DNA of 64,000 nucleotides from Cloacibacterium sp. TD35 (GCF_028864635.1 NZ_CP104850.1:2052001-2116000), one strand, 5' to 3'; counted from the stretch's first letter, positions 24,513 through 33,796 are shown. Translations and numbers: made by a program. The notes: generated by a model not told the origin, from the letters alone.

Positions 24513-25352
24513 TTAAGATATCCATTGATTATCTCCGAAATCTGGTTTACGTTTTTCTAAAAATGCGTTTCTGCCTTCCTTAGCTTCTTCAGTCATGTAT
24601 GCTAATCTAGTTGCTTCACCAGCGAAAACTTGTTGGCCAACCATTCCGTCATCCGTTAAATTCATCGCAAATTTCAACATTCTGATAGAAGTTGGTGATT
24701 TTGCTAAGATTTCCTGCGCCCACTGATAAGAAGTTTCTTCTAACTCAGCGTGAGGTATTACTGCATTTACCATTCCCATATCTTCTGCTTCTTTCGCAGA
24801 ATAGTTTCTTCCTAAAAAGAAAATTTCTCTGGCTTTTTTCTGACCTACCATTTTGGCTAAATATGCTGAACCGTAACCGCCATCGAAGCTGGTAACATCT
24901 GCATCGGTCTGTTTAAAAATGGCATGTTCTTCACTTGCCAATGTTAAATCACAAACCACATGAAGAGAGTGACCACCACCTACTGCCCAACCGTTTACCA
25001 CAGCAATCACCACTTTTGGCATAAAACGAATCAATCTTTGAACTTCTAAAATATTGAGACGGTGTCTTCCATCATCACCTACATAACCTTGATGACCACG
25101 AGCTTTCTGGTCGCCACCACTACAGAACGCATGACCACCATCTTTAGGACTTGGACCTTCACCAGTTAATAAAACTACACCAATGCTAGAATCTTCATAA
25201 GCATCATAAAAAGCATCATAAAGTTCTGAAGTAGTTTTAGGACGAAAAGCATTTCTTACTTCTGGTCTGTTGATAGCGATTCTCGCTACTCCATTGCACT
25301 TTTTGTACGTGATATCTTCGTATTCTTTAGCCGTTTTCCAATCTATATTCAT
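24513..25352 (-). CDS. menB: 1,4-dihydroxy-2-naphthoyl-CoA synthase
   Basis: A 279-residue crotonase-family enzyme that closes the second ring of the menaquinone head group from o-succinylbenzoyl-CoA. It shows ARIAINRPEVRNAFRP, the long MenB insert with CSGGDQKARGHQGYVGDDG (key pieces GGDQ and GYVGDDG), AVVNGWAVGGGHSLHVVCD and TDADVTSFDGGYGSAYLA. It starts at 25352 and is the first gene of menB-menA-hydrolase. It is divergent from pntA. Confidence 0.96.
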   Translation of the reverse strand: MNIDWKTAKEYEDITYKKCNGVARIAINRPEVRNAFRPKTTSELYDAFYDAYEDSSIGVVLLTGEGPSPKDGGHAFCSGGDQKARGHQGYVGDDGRHRLNILEVQRLIRFMPKVVIAVVNGWAVGGGHSLHVVCDLTLASEEHAIFKQTDADVTSFDGGYGSAYLAKMVGQKKAREIFFLGRNYSAKEAEDMGMVNAVIPHAELEETSYQWAQEILAKSPTSIRMLKFAMNLTDDGMVGQQVFAGEATRLAYMTEEAKEGRNAFLEKRKPDFGDNQWIS

Positions 25353-25423
25353 ATTTCAAAAAATTTGCTGGTAAAGATACTATTTTTGAAAAAAAGGTAC
25401 AGAATAAAAATTTAGAAATATTA

Positions 25424-25441
25424 ATGTAATATATGTTACAT
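25424..25441. promoter_or_regulatory. Inverted repeat ATGTAA-N6-TTACAT between menB and pntA
   Basis: The arms ATGTAA (25424-25429) and TTACAT (25436-25441) are separated by 6 nt. This is the geometry of Crp/Fnr-family operators (TGTGA-N6-TCACA type). It lies 72 bp from the menB start and about 95 bp upstream of the pntA -7 box. Candidate only. Confidence 0.35.
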
Positions 25442-25534
25442 AATTATTGAGGATTTAATAAATTTTAACTTCATTCATTCATAATAATTGTGAGTACATG
25501 AAATAAATCATTTTTAATTGTCAAAAAATAGGTT

Positions 25535-25542
25535 TATATTTG
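25535..25542 (+). promoter_or_regulatory. -7 promoter box of the transhydrogenase operon
   Basis: TATATTTG, with its G 22 nt before the ATG at 25564. It overlaps the alternative TTG at 25540 and so argues for the ATG. Confidence 0.65.
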
Positions 25543-25563
25543 AAAATATTTAAAATTAATAAA

Positions 25564-26700
25564 ATGATTATAGGTGTATTAAAAGAACCTTCTTTCGAAA
25601 CAAGAGTTTCTTTACTTGCAGAATCTGCAGCAGCACTCATTAAAAAAGGAAATAAAATAGTTGTAGAATCTGGTGCAGGTGATAAATCCTTTAATAATAA
25701 CCAAGAATATGAAAAAGCTGGCGCAGAAATTAAATCTAGAGCTGAAGTATTAGAACAAGCAGACATTTTACTTTCTATTCACCCCCTTGAAAACGAAGAT
25801 TTTGTAAAAGTTCATTCTAAAGTTCTCTTAGGTGTTTATCAACCCCTAGCTAACGGAGAAAACGTTATTAAATCTATTGAAAGAAAAGTCACTACTTTTT
25901 CTCTTGACATGCTGCCTAGAACGACCAGAGCACAAGCAATGGACGTTTTAAGTTCTCAAGCCAATATCGCTGGCTACAAAGCGGTTTTACTCGCTGCTAA
26001 CTCTTACGGAAGATATTTCCCTATGTTTATGACCGCTGCAGGAAGTATTGCTCCCGCTAAAATGCTTATTTTAGGAGCTGGAGTTGCTGGTTTACAAGCA
26101 ATTGCTACCGCAAAAAGATTAGGTGCTGTAGTAGAAGTTTTCGATACAAGACCTGCTGTAAAAGAAGAAGTAATGAGCTTAGGCGCTAAATTTGTAGAAG
26201 TAGAAGGCGCTGCAGATGCTAGTTCGGCTGGCGGTTATGCAGTAGAACAAACCGAAGAATACAAACAAAAGCAACAACAACGCATCGCTGAAAGTGTAGC
26301 AAAATCTGATATCATTATCACTACTGCACAAATCCCTGGTAAAAAAGCTCCGATTTTAATTACCGAAGAAATGCTGAACTCTATGAGAAATGGCTCTGTA
26401 ATTATAGACTTAGCTGCTTCTACCGGTGGTAATACTCCACATACTAAAAATAACGAAACCGTAAATTATAACGGTGTTTCTATTATAGGAAACTCTTCTC
26501 TACAATCTACCATGCCTTCAGACGCAAGTAAATTGTACGGAAAAAATATTGTGAACTTCTTACAACTCATCATTGACAAAGATGCAAACCTTAACCTCAA
26601 CTGGGAAGACGATTTGGTAAAAGGCGCTTGTATCACACACAATGGCGAAATTATTAACGATAGAGTAAAATCTATCCTCTCTCCTTCAATGAATAACTAA
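25564..26700 (+). CDS. pntA: NAD(P) transhydrogenase alpha subunit, NAD-binding part
   Basis: A 378-residue soluble domain I of proton-translocating transhydrogenase, homologous to alanine dehydrogenase. It starts MIIGVLKEPSFETRVSLL. RTTRAQAMDVLSSQANIAGYKAV and the NAD-binding LGAGVAGLQAIATAKRLGAVVEVFDTR are diagnostic (GAGVAG and D of VFDTR). It has no membrane helices, so alpha is split, as in Rhodospirillum-type three-gene systems. It passes hydride between NADH and NADP+ with domain III on the beta subunit. The ATG at 25564 is preferred over an upstream TTG lying in the promoter. Confidence 0.95.
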   Translation: MIIGVLKEPSFETRVSLLAESAAALIKKGNKIVVESGAGDKSFNNNQEYEKAGAEIKSRAEVLEQADILLSIHPLENEDFVKVHSKVLLGVYQPLANGENVIKSIERKVTTFSLDMLPRTTRAQAMDVLSSQANIAGYKAVLLAANSYGRYFPMFMTAAGSIAPAKMLILGAGVAGLQAIATAKRLGAVVEVFDTRPAVKEEVMSLGAKFVEVEGAADASSAGGYAVEQTEEYKQKQQQRIAESVAKSDIIITTAQIPGKKAPILITEEMLNSMRNGSVIIDLAASTGGNTPHTKNNETVNYNGVSIIGNSSLQSTMPSDASKLYGKNIVNFLQLIIDKDANLNLNWEDDLVKGACITHNGEIINDRVKSILSPSMNN

Positions 26701-26712
26701 AACAAAATTTTT

Positions 26713-27021
26713 ATGAATATTATAGAGTGGATTTCTCAATACCAACAAATCATCTACATTGTAATTCTGATGATTTTTGTAGGAATTGAAGTGATAGGTC
26801 ATGTACCTAGTGTACTACACACTCCTCTAATGAGTGGCGCAAATGCGATTCACGGAGTAGTGATTATTGGGGCAATTATTGTAATGGGAAAAGCTGAACC
26901 AGACAATTATTTGGCATTAGTTTTAGGTTTTCTAGGAGTGATTTTAGGAACGCTTAATGTGGTAGGAGGTTTTGTAGTAACAGACCGAATGCTAGAAATG
27001 TTTAGTAAAAAGAAAAAATAA
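26713..27021 (+). CDS. NAD(P) transhydrogenase alpha subunit, membrane part
   Basis: A 102-residue membrane protein with three hydrophobic segments (about 10-29, 41-63 and 68-92), matching the PntAB/alpha-2 subunit: HVPSVLHTPLMSGANAIHGVVIIGA is the signature (core LHTPLMSGANAI). It contributes to the proton channel with the beta subunit. It starts 12 bp after the alpha-1 stop. Confidence 0.93.
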   Translation: MNIIEWISQYQQIIYIVILMIFVGIEVIGHVPSVLHTPLMSGANAIHGVVIIGAIIVMGKAEPDNYLALVLGFLGVILGTLNVVGGFVVTDRMLEMFSKKKK

Positions 27022-27108
27022 CATGCAGGGTGTATAATGCTTGGTGAGAGGTGTTTCAAAATTACATCCTACTTCCAGCATCCAACATCCATCTATAAAA
27101 TCAAAATC
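27022..27108. repeat. Spacer with a dispersed-repeat look inside the pnt operon
   Basis: An 87-bp gap between alpha-2 and beta, unusual in an otherwise tight operon. It holds related ATCC-containing words (ACATCCTAC, CCAGCATCC, CAACATCC) and matching GGTG words nearer its left end. It resembles degenerate intergenic repeats rather than coding or promoter sequence. Confidence 0.35.
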
Positions 27109-28515
27109 ATGGGACTACTTACAATATTATACCTCATCGGTTCAGTGACCTTTATTCTAGGGTTAAAAATGCTCTCGAATCCAGCTACTGCTAGAAAAGG
27201 AAATTTATTAGCAGCAGCAGGAATGGTAGTAGCAATTTTAGGAACTATTTTTCTTTATCAGGACGATGAAGGACAAAAATTAGGAAATTACGGTTGGATT
27301 TTTGGCGGAATCCTTATCGGAACAATCGTGGGAGCGCTAGCTGCCAAAAAAGTAAAAATGACGGCAATGCCACAAATGGTGAGCCTTTTCAACGGAATGG
27401 GAGGCGCTTGTGCCGCTTTAATTTCTTTGGTTGAATTTAATCACTTATCACACAATACTACTGGCGAAGTAAATTTAGGAATTCTTTCAATAATTCTTCT
27501 AGGATTAATTATCGGTTCTGTATCATTTGCAGGAAGTATGATTGCTTGGGGAAAACTGAATGGAAACATTAAAAAAGACTTTGCTTTTCCTGGTCAACAA
27601 TTCGTGAATATCGCTATTTTATTAGCTATTTTAGGATTATCAGTATATTTGGTAATGACTTTCAGTCCAGAAAATGCTTATTTATTCTATGTCATTTTTG
27701 GATTATCTTCGCTTTACGGATTACTTTTCGTATTCCCAATTGGTGGTGCAGATATGCCTGTAGTGATTTCACTATTGAACTCATTTACGGGAGTTGCCGC
27801 AGCCTGTGGAGGATTTTTATACGACAACAAAGTAATGTTAACTGGTGGTATTTTAGTAGGTGCTGCAGGAACTTTGTTAACCATCTTAATGTGCAACGCC
27901 ATGAATCGTTCTTTATTAAACGTATTGATTGGCTCATTTGGAGGCGGTGCAAAATCTTCTGGCGGAACTTCTCCATCAGGCGGAACAGTAAAAGAAATCA
28001 CGTTGAGCGATACAGCAGTTCTCATGACTTATGCCAGCAAAGTAATGATTGTTCCTGGTTATGGTCTAGCAGTAGCTCAAGCTCAACATGCTTGTCATGA
28101 ATTAGAAAAATTATTAGAAAGCAAAGGTGTAGATGTTTTCTACGCAATACATCCAGTTGCTGGTAGAATGCCAGGACACATGAACGTACTGTTGGCAGAA
28201 ACCGATGTTCCTTATGAAAAATTAATGGAAATGGAACAAGCCAATGAAGAATTCTCAACTGCAGATGTTGTACTAATCTTAGGAGCAAATGATGTAGTAA
28301 ACCCTGCTGCTAAAGAAGACACTTCCTCTCCTATCTACGGAATGCCTATTTTAGAAGTTGAATTGGCTAAAAACGTCATCGTAAACAAACGTAGTATGAA
28401 ACCTGGTTACGCAGGAATTGAAAACGAATTATTCTACAGACCAAAAACTTCAATGCTTTTCGGAGATGCGAAAAAAGTTTTGCAAGATTTAATCTCTGAG
28501 ATTAAAAATCTGTAA
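27109..28515 (+). CDS. pntB: NAD(P) transhydrogenase beta subunit
   Basis: A 468-residue subunit. The N-terminal two thirds carry about nine membrane segments forming the proton channel; the C-terminal domain III binds NADP(H), with VPGYGLAVAQAQH, HPVAGRMPGHMNVLLAE, LILGANDVVNPAA and KRSMKPGYAGIENELFY. It couples proton flow to NADPH production. The ATG at 27109 (MGLLTILYL) is the sensible start; in-frame codons upstream fall in the repeat-like spacer. It ends at a strong terminator. Confidence 0.96.
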   Translation: MGLLTILYLIGSVTFILGLKMLSNPATARKGNLLAAAGMVVAILGTIFLYQDDEGQKLGNYGWIFGGILIGTIVGALAAKKVKMTAMPQMVSLFNGMGGACAALISLVEFNHLSHNTTGEVNLGILSIILLGLIIGSVSFAGSMIAWGKLNGNIKKDFAFPGQQFVNIAILLAILGLSVYLVMTFSPENAYLFYVIFGLSSLYGLLFVFPIGGADMPVVISLLNSFTGVAAACGGFLYDNKVMLTGGILVGAAGTLLTILMCNAMNRSLLNVLIGSFGGGAKSSGGTSPSGGTVKEITLSDTAVLMTYASKVMIVPGYGLAVAQAQHACHELEKLLESKGVDVFYAIHPVAGRMPGHMNVLLAETDVPYEKLMEMEQANEEFSTADVVLILGANDVVNPAAKEDTSSPIYGMPILEVELAKNVIVNKRSMKPGYAGIENELFYRPKTSMLFGDAKKVLQDLISEIKNL

Positions 28516-28537
28516 GATTTTATAAACTATAAAAACA

Positions 28538-28568
28538 AAAATCCTGTTCAAATCTGAACAGGATTTTT
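28538..28568 (+). terminator. Terminator of the pnt operon
   Basis: AAATCCTGTTCA and TGAACAGGATTT pair with a 4-nt loop; a T run follows. Confidence 0.9.
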
Positions 28569-28587
28569 TATGATTACAATCAAAACT

Positions 28588-28622
28588 TCAACTCATAACT
28601 CAAAACTAATAATTTATAACTT
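28588..28622. repeat. Solo repeat resembling the four-helix cassette ends
   Basis: CTCATAACTCAAAACTAATAATTTATAAC-like sequence (shown here in pieces: CTCATAACTC, AATTTATAAC) resembles the repeats at 16250-16286 and 16633-16670, but no gene is enclosed. It abuts the stop codon of the CDF transporter gene. Confidence 0.35.
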
Positions 28623-29549
28623 TTAAAGCATTTCTTCTTCCTTAAATTCCCTGTCGTTAAAGTAAATTTCAAGTGTTGTATGATGTACATTGTAATGCTC
28701 TAATTCATGCTTCACTTTATCTTTTAACTTTTCTATTTCATTGTGAGAAAGTGATTTTTCAACCTGAAGATGAGCCGTCAATGCATTTTCAGTCGTGCTC
28801 AATGCCCAAATATGAAGATGTTTAAAATCTTTCACTCCGTCAATTGCTAAAATTTCTTCTTTTAATTTATTGAAATCTACTCCTTCTGGAACTCCATCTA
28901 GAGCCAATTTAAGACTTTGGGTAAATAAGCTCCACGTTCCGTAGAGAATCACTAAAGCAATAATAATACTCATCACCGCATCCAGCCAAAACCAGTCTGT
29001 ATAAATAATTACCACACCTGCAATTACCACACCCAAACTCACCAAAGCATCTGCAGCCATGTGTAAATAAGCGCCTTTAATATTGAGATCTTTGTCTTTA
29101 TCTTTCATGAAAAAATAAGCAGTAAGCGCATTGATGATAATCCCAATAAATGCAACAATTGCCATTACTTTTCCTTGCAAAGGTTGAGGATTATAAAATC
29201 TGAAAACCGCTTCAAAAATAATTCCGCCCACTGCCGCAAAAAGGATTAAAGCATTAAGCAAAGCCACCAAAACCGTCACTTTTTTGTAACCGTAAGTATA
29301 AGATTGTGTAGGCTTTGAATACATCAATTTAAAGGCAAAGAGTGCTAAAATCAAACTCACTACATCACTGAGATTATGCCCAGCATCTGAAAGTAACGCC
29401 AATGAATTCTGTGACCACCCCACTCCTGCTTCTATAATAACAAAAGCAGAATTAAGGAAAATCCCAATGTAAAAAGCGTTTCTTAGTTTTTTAGAGTTTA
29501 AATCTAGTGTTGGAACGTGACTATGACCGTGATCGTGAGAATGCGACAT
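28623..29549 (-). CDS. Cation diffusion facilitator (CzcD/ZitB-like)
   Basis: A 308-residue CDF transporter. The N-terminus is His-rich (MSHSHDHGHSH). Six membrane helices are visible, with the metal-site motifs ALLSDAGHNLSDVVSL in helix 2 and YLHMAADALVSLGV in helix 5. A C-terminal cytoplasmic ferredoxin-like domain follows (VKDFKHLHIWALS). It exports Zn or related divalent cations by proton antiport. The ATG at 29549 is preferred over a TTG at 29567. A near-match -7 box (GAAATTTG) lies about 16 nt upstream of it. Confidence 0.92.
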   Translation of the reverse strand: MSHSHDHGHSHVPTLDLNSKKLRNAFYIGIFLNSAFVIIEAGVGWSQNSLALLSDAGHNLSDVVSLILALFAFKLMYSKPTQSYTYGYKKVTVLVALLNALILFAAVGGIIFEAVFRFYNPQPLQGKVMAIVAFIGIIINALTAYFFMKDKDKDLNIKGAYLHMAADALVSLGVVIAGVVIIYTDWFWLDAVMSIIIALVILYGTWSLFTQSLKLALDGVPEGVDFNKLKEEILAIDGVKDFKHLHIWALSTTENALTAHLQVEKSLSHNEIEKLKDKVKHELEHYNVHHTTLEIYFNDREFKEEEML

Positions 29550-29667
29550 GAAAGAAATTTTAGCCAAATTTCGGGATTTTTTTTGAGATTAAATTCTTTC
29601 CGAACGATAAACTTATTATTTAAAAACTCTAATATAAATTTCAGCTAAACCAAAATGAATTTCCTAA

Positions 29668-29695
29668 TAAAAAAGTCGGACAAAAGCCCGACTTT
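29668..29695 (-). terminator. Terminator of the APC permease gene
   Basis: AAAGTCGG pairs with CCGACTTT; the minus strand continues into a T run. Confidence 0.85.
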
Positions 29696-29716
29696 ATTCA
29701 TTAATTTTTTTATTCT

Positions 29717-31129
29717 TTAATTCTCAGAATTCTTTTTATTAATCATGTAATACACAGGCAAACCCATCAAAATAAGAAGCAATCCTGGCCAAGTGTAATT
29801 CGGTTTGTAAATAAATAATAAAACACAAAATGCTGTTCCTATCAACAGATAAATGATGGGTGTAACTGGATATAACAACGTTTTGTAGCTTCTTTCTGCA
29901 TTCGGTTGTTTAATTCTCATGTAAATTACACCAAAAACGGTAATCATGTAAAACAACACAATCACAAAAGAAATCATATCTAACAAATCACCATATTGTC
30001 CGCTCAAAGCGAGAAGTGAAGCCCAAATTCCCTGCATCCAAAGAGATTTTTCAGGTACTCCATTTTTATTGTTTTCAATGGCGGATTTTAGAAACAAACC
30101 GTCTTTTGCCATCGTTTGAAAAACTCTAGCTCCTGCTAAAACAACTCCGTTCACACAACCAAAAGTGGAAATCATCACGAGAACCGCCATAATAATCGTT
30201 CCTACACCTCCGAACATCTTTTCCGAAGCGGCAACTGCCACTCTATCATTCGCTGCAAATGCGATGGAATCTCGGTCTAAAGCATTCAGATAAACGAAAT
30301 TCACCAACAAATAAAGCAACATCACAGAAATTGTACCTAAAACCATCGCTTTTACCACATTTTTTTGTGGATTTTCTATTTCACCAGAAACGAAAGTCAC
30401 GTTTTCCCAAGCTACAGAACTAAAAACCGAACCTACCATTGCCGCGGCAATTCCTCCGAAAAGTGTAGCTCCAGAAATAGATTCCCAACCGAGTTTCAGG
30501 TAATTTCCTTTGTCATCTTTAACCAAATTATTAAAAGAATCCCAACCAAAACTCATATTTCCGCTCCAAAAAGATTCTTTAACCAATATAAAACCTAAAA
30601 AGATCAACCCTAAAAGCGCGACGATTTTAGAACCTGTGAAGATATTTTGAAGGAGTTTCCCGCTTTCTACACCTCTAGTATTGATGTAAGTAAGTAACAA
30701 AATCACCGCAATACCCAAAATTTGAATCCAAGTGATTTTAAATTCACCACTTTGAAAAAGTGGAGACGCATCATTGAGTGCAGGAAAAAGATAAGCAGAA
30801 AACTTACTGAAAGCCACTGCAACTGCAGCAATAGTTCCTGTTTGAATCACGGTAAACATTCCCCAACCGTACAAAAACCCGAGTCTTTTCCCGAAAATTT
30901 CTGTAATGTAAGTGTATTGTCCTCCCGCTTTTGGGAACATCGCTGAAAGTTCGCCATAGCTTAAAGCGGCTGCAACCGTCATAATTCCAGTAATAATCCA
31001 CACTACGATGAGCCAATACCCAGAACCCAAATTTCTCATCATATCCGCAGAAACAATGAAAATTCCGCTTCCTATCATGGAACCCATCACGAGCATGGTT
31101 GCGTCCCAAAGTTTTAATTTTTTATTCAT
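29717..31129 (-). CDS. APC superfamily amino acid permease
   Basis: A 470-residue transporter with 12 hydrophobic segments. The N-terminal substrate-binding motif LVMGSMIGSGIFIVSADM and ALSYGELSAMFPKAGGQYTY (core SYGELSAMFPKAGG) are typical of the LAT/amino acid transporter group of the APC superfamily. It probably acts as a single-subunit amino acid exchanger or proton symporter. The substrate is unknown. It is monocistronic, with a -7 box at 31153-31160 and its own terminator. Confidence 0.9.
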   Translation of the reverse strand: MNKKLKLWDATMLVMGSMIGSGIFIVSADMMRNLGSGYWLIVVWIITGIMTVAAALSYGELSAMFPKAGGQYTYITEIFGKRLGFLYGWGMFTVIQTGTIAAVAVAFSKFSAYLFPALNDASPLFQSGEFKITWIQILGIAVILLLTYINTRGVESGKLLQNIFTGSKIVALLGLIFLGFILVKESFWSGNMSFGWDSFNNLVKDDKGNYLKLGWESISGATLFGGIAAAMVGSVFSSVAWENVTFVSGEIENPQKNVVKAMVLGTISVMLLYLLVNFVYLNALDRDSIAFAANDRVAVAASEKMFGGVGTIIMAVLVMISTFGCVNGVVLAGARVFQTMAKDGLFLKSAIENNKNGVPEKSLWMQGIWASLLALSGQYGDLLDMISFVIVLFYMITVFGVIYMRIKQPNAERSYKTLLYPVTPIIYLLIGTAFCVLLFIYKPNYTWPGLLLILMGLPVYYMINKKNSEN

Positions 31130-31152
31130 AGTTTATTTTTAGAAAAGACCAT

Positions 31153-31160
31153 CAAAGATA
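31153..31160 (-). promoter_or_regulatory. -7 promoter box of the APC permease gene
   Basis: TATCTTTG on the minus strand, 24 nt from the start at 31129. Confidence 0.6.
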
Positions 31161-31170
31161 TTAGAAAATT

Positions 31171-31198
31171 AAAAAGCCACAAGTATTTGTGGCTTTTT
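31171..31198 (-). terminator. Terminator of the ribonucleotide reductase gene
   Basis: AAAAAGCCACAA and TTTGTGGCTTTTT pair across a very short loop. T runs lie on both sides. Confidence 0.85.
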
Positions 31199-31255
31199 GT
31201 TTATAAATTCTTTTAAATCTATGTTTATTATCCAAATATTAAGGAAAAAATTCAA

Positions 31256-33796
31256 TTATCCGCATTTAGAATTTCCACAATTTTTACAAATCAGGCAACC
31301 TTCTTGATAAACAACTTGGTCTGAACCACAATTGCTACACTTGTGTCCATCAACTTCAGTTCCATCAGGAATATAGCGTTTTAAAGCTCTAGCAACTCCC
31401 GCTTTCCAAGTATTGATAGACTCAGAATCAAGCTCTAATCTGTTAATTAATTCTACCACGTTTTCAATTGGCATTCCGTGTCTTAAGGTTCCTGAAATCA
31501 ATTTAGCATAATTCCAGAATTCTGGATTAAATTTATGAGAAAGTCCTTCAATAGTGGTTTTATAACCTCTTAAATTCTTGAATTGGAAATCATATCTAGA
31601 AACGCCGTTTTCGTCTCTGTTTTTAATGATTAAACCTTCGTTTACCCAACGTGGAAGCATAATTCCTTCTTCATCATCTGCCAAACCTGTAAAAATTTCA
31701 TAAGGTCTACCATTAACCAAACCTACAAAAGCAATCCATTTTTCTTTATTATTTTGGAATCTCACCACATCAGCTTCTAGAATCTGAGGTCTTTTTGTAG
31801 GGAAAGCTTCTAAAGATGAAGCAGTTTCTTCCTCATCTTTTTCTTCTTTTTTATCATCTGCAGAAACCAAAACTCCACTTCTGGAACCGTCTCTGTAAAC
31901 CGTAACTCCTTTGCAACCCACTTCCCAAGCTTTGATATATAATTGATTCACCAATTCTTCTGTAGCTTCATTCGGAATGTTGATAGTCACCGAAATAGAA
32001 TGGTCCACCCATTTTTGAATGGCACCTTGCATTTCAACTTTGCTGAGCCAATCAATATCATTAGAAGTAGCTTTGTAATAAGGAGATTTCTCGATTAAAT
32101 CTTGAACTTCTTCGTTGGAATAATTTTTGGAAATATCATAGCCATTCACTTCCATCCAAGTTTTAAAATGATGATGGAAAACAATGTACTCTTCCCAAGA
32201 ATCTCCCACTTCATCTACAAAATCTACTCTTACATCTTTATCATTAGGATTTACCTTTCTCCTACGCTTGTAAACTGGCAAAAATACCGGTTCAATTCCC
32301 GAAGTAGTCTGAGACATCAAACTAGTACTTCCTGTTGGTGCAATGGTTAATAAAGCGATATTTCTTCTGCCATATTTTACCATATCTTGATACAGACTTT
32401 CGTCTGCTTCTTTTAATCTCAAAATGAAAGGGTTATTTTTTTCTTTTTCTGCATTAAAAACTTCAAAAGCGCCTCTTTCTTTCGCCATTTCTACTGAAGA
32501 ACGATACGCGGAAAGAGCCAACGTTTTATGAACTTCTACTGAAAACTCATTAGCTTCATTGCTACCATATCTTAAATTTAAAGCAGCCAACATATCGCCT
32601 TCTGCAGTAATTCCTACTCCCGTTCTTCTTCCTTGAAGCGTTTTCTTGCGGATTTTTTCCCAAAGTTGTTTTTCGGTATGTTTTATTTCTTCGTTTTCTG
32701 GGTCTTTTTCAATTTTTGCCAAAATTGCATCAATTTTCTCCATTTCCAAATCGATGATATCATCCATCATTCTTTGTGCATAAGCTGCATGTTTTTTGAA
32801 TAAATCAAAATTAAATTTTGCTTCTTTGGTAAATGGATTTTCTACATAAGAATATAAATTAATGGCAATCAATCGACAAGAATCGTACGGACAAAGCGGA
32901 ATTTCGCCACAAGGATTGGTAGAAACCGTTTCAAAACCTAAATCTGCATAACAATCTGGAATAGATTCTCTGATGATGGTATCCCAGAAAAGAATTCCTG
33001 GTTCAGCAGATTTCCAGGCGTTATGTACGATTTTTTTCCAAATTTCATCTGCAAAAATAGTCTTGGTATATTTAGAATTCTTACTGTAAATAGGATATTT
33101 CTGTTGATATTCACTGTTCGTTTTTACCGCTTTCATGAATTCATCATCTATTTTCACAGAAATATTCGCTCCTGTCACTTTTCCTTGCTCTAATTTAGCA
33201 TTGATAAAATCCTCAGAATCTGGATGATTTATCGACACAGAAAGCATTAAAGCGCCTCTTCTTCCATCTTGAGCTACTTCTCTGGTAGAATTAGAATAAC
33301 GCTCCATAAACGGCGCTAAACCTGTAGAAGTAAGCGCAGAATTCTTCACCGCAGAACCTTTCGGACGAATGTAAGATAAATCATGACCAACTCCACCTCT
33401 ACGTTTCATGAGTTGAACTTGCTCCTCGTCTATTTTCATAATACTTCCGTAAGAATCACTATTGGTTCCGTTACCAATTACAAAACAGTTAGAAAGAGAA
33501 GCAATCTGGAAATTATTACCAATTCCCGTCATTGGACTTCCTTGCGGAATGATATATTTAAAGTCTTTTATTAGATCAAAAATTTCTGCTTCGGAAAGCG
33601 GATTGGGATATTTTTTTTCTATTCTCGCAACCTCAGAAGCAATTCTTTGATGCATGTCATCAGGTGTTTTTTCATAAATATTCCCATCAGAATCTTTAAG
33701 TGCATATTTGGTTACCCAAACTCTGGCTGCTAAATCGTCTCCTTTGAAGTAGTGTAAAGTTTCTTCATACGCTTGTTGGTTGGTTGTTTTCTCCAT
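31256..33796 (-). CDS. nrdJ: Adenosylcobalamin-dependent (class II) ribonucleotide reductase
   Basis: An 846-residue class II RNR that makes deoxynucleotides using an adenosylcobalamin radical. It shows SNCFVIGN, the NPCGEIPLC active-site cysteine motif, IAPTGSTSLMSQTTSGIEP (key pieces APTGST and GIEP) and a C-terminal Cys-rich tail CSNCGSDQVVYQEGCLICKNCG (CxxC pairs). The tail may bind zinc and relay reducing equivalents. This form is a single polypeptide and does not need NrdB. No cobalamin riboswitch was recognised upstream. The 276-bp upstream region instead contains a repeated 13-mer (33880 and 33945). Confidence 0.95.
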   Translation of the reverse strand: MEKTTNQQAYEETLHYFKGDDLAARVWVTKYALKDSDGNIYEKTPDDMHQRIASEVARIEKKYPNPLSEAEIFDLIKDFKYIIPQGSPMTGIGNNFQIASLSNCFVIGNGTNSDSYGSIMKIDEEQVQLMKRRGGVGHDLSYIRPKGSAVKNSALTSTGLAPFMERYSNSTREVAQDGRRGALMLSVSINHPDSEDFINAKLEQGKVTGANISVKIDDEFMKAVKTNSEYQQKYPIYSKNSKYTKTIFADEIWKKIVHNAWKSAEPGILFWDTIIRESIPDCYADLGFETVSTNPCGEIPLCPYDSCRLIAINLYSYVENPFTKEAKFNFDLFKKHAAYAQRMMDDIIDLEMEKIDAILAKIEKDPENEEIKHTEKQLWEKIRKKTLQGRRTGVGITAEGDMLAALNLRYGSNEANEFSVEVHKTLALSAYRSSVEMAKERGAFEVFNAEKEKNNPFILRLKEADESLYQDMVKYGRRNIALLTIAPTGSTSLMSQTTSGIEPVFLPVYKRRRKVNPNDKDVRVDFVDEVGDSWEEYIVFHHHFKTWMEVNGYDISKNYSNEEVQDLIEKSPYYKATSNDIDWLSKVEMQGAIQKWVDHSISVTINIPNEATEELVNQLYIKAWEVGCKGVTVYRDGSRSGVLVSADDKKEEKDEEETASSLEAFPTKRPQILEADVVRFQNNKEKWIAFVGLVNGRPYEIFTGLADDEEGIMLPRWVNEGLIIKNRDENGVSRYDFQFKNLRGYKTTIEGLSHKFNPEFWNYAKLISGTLRHGMPIENVVELINRLELDSESINTWKAGVARALKRYIPDGTEVDGHKCSNCGSDQVVYQEGCLICKNCGNSKCG

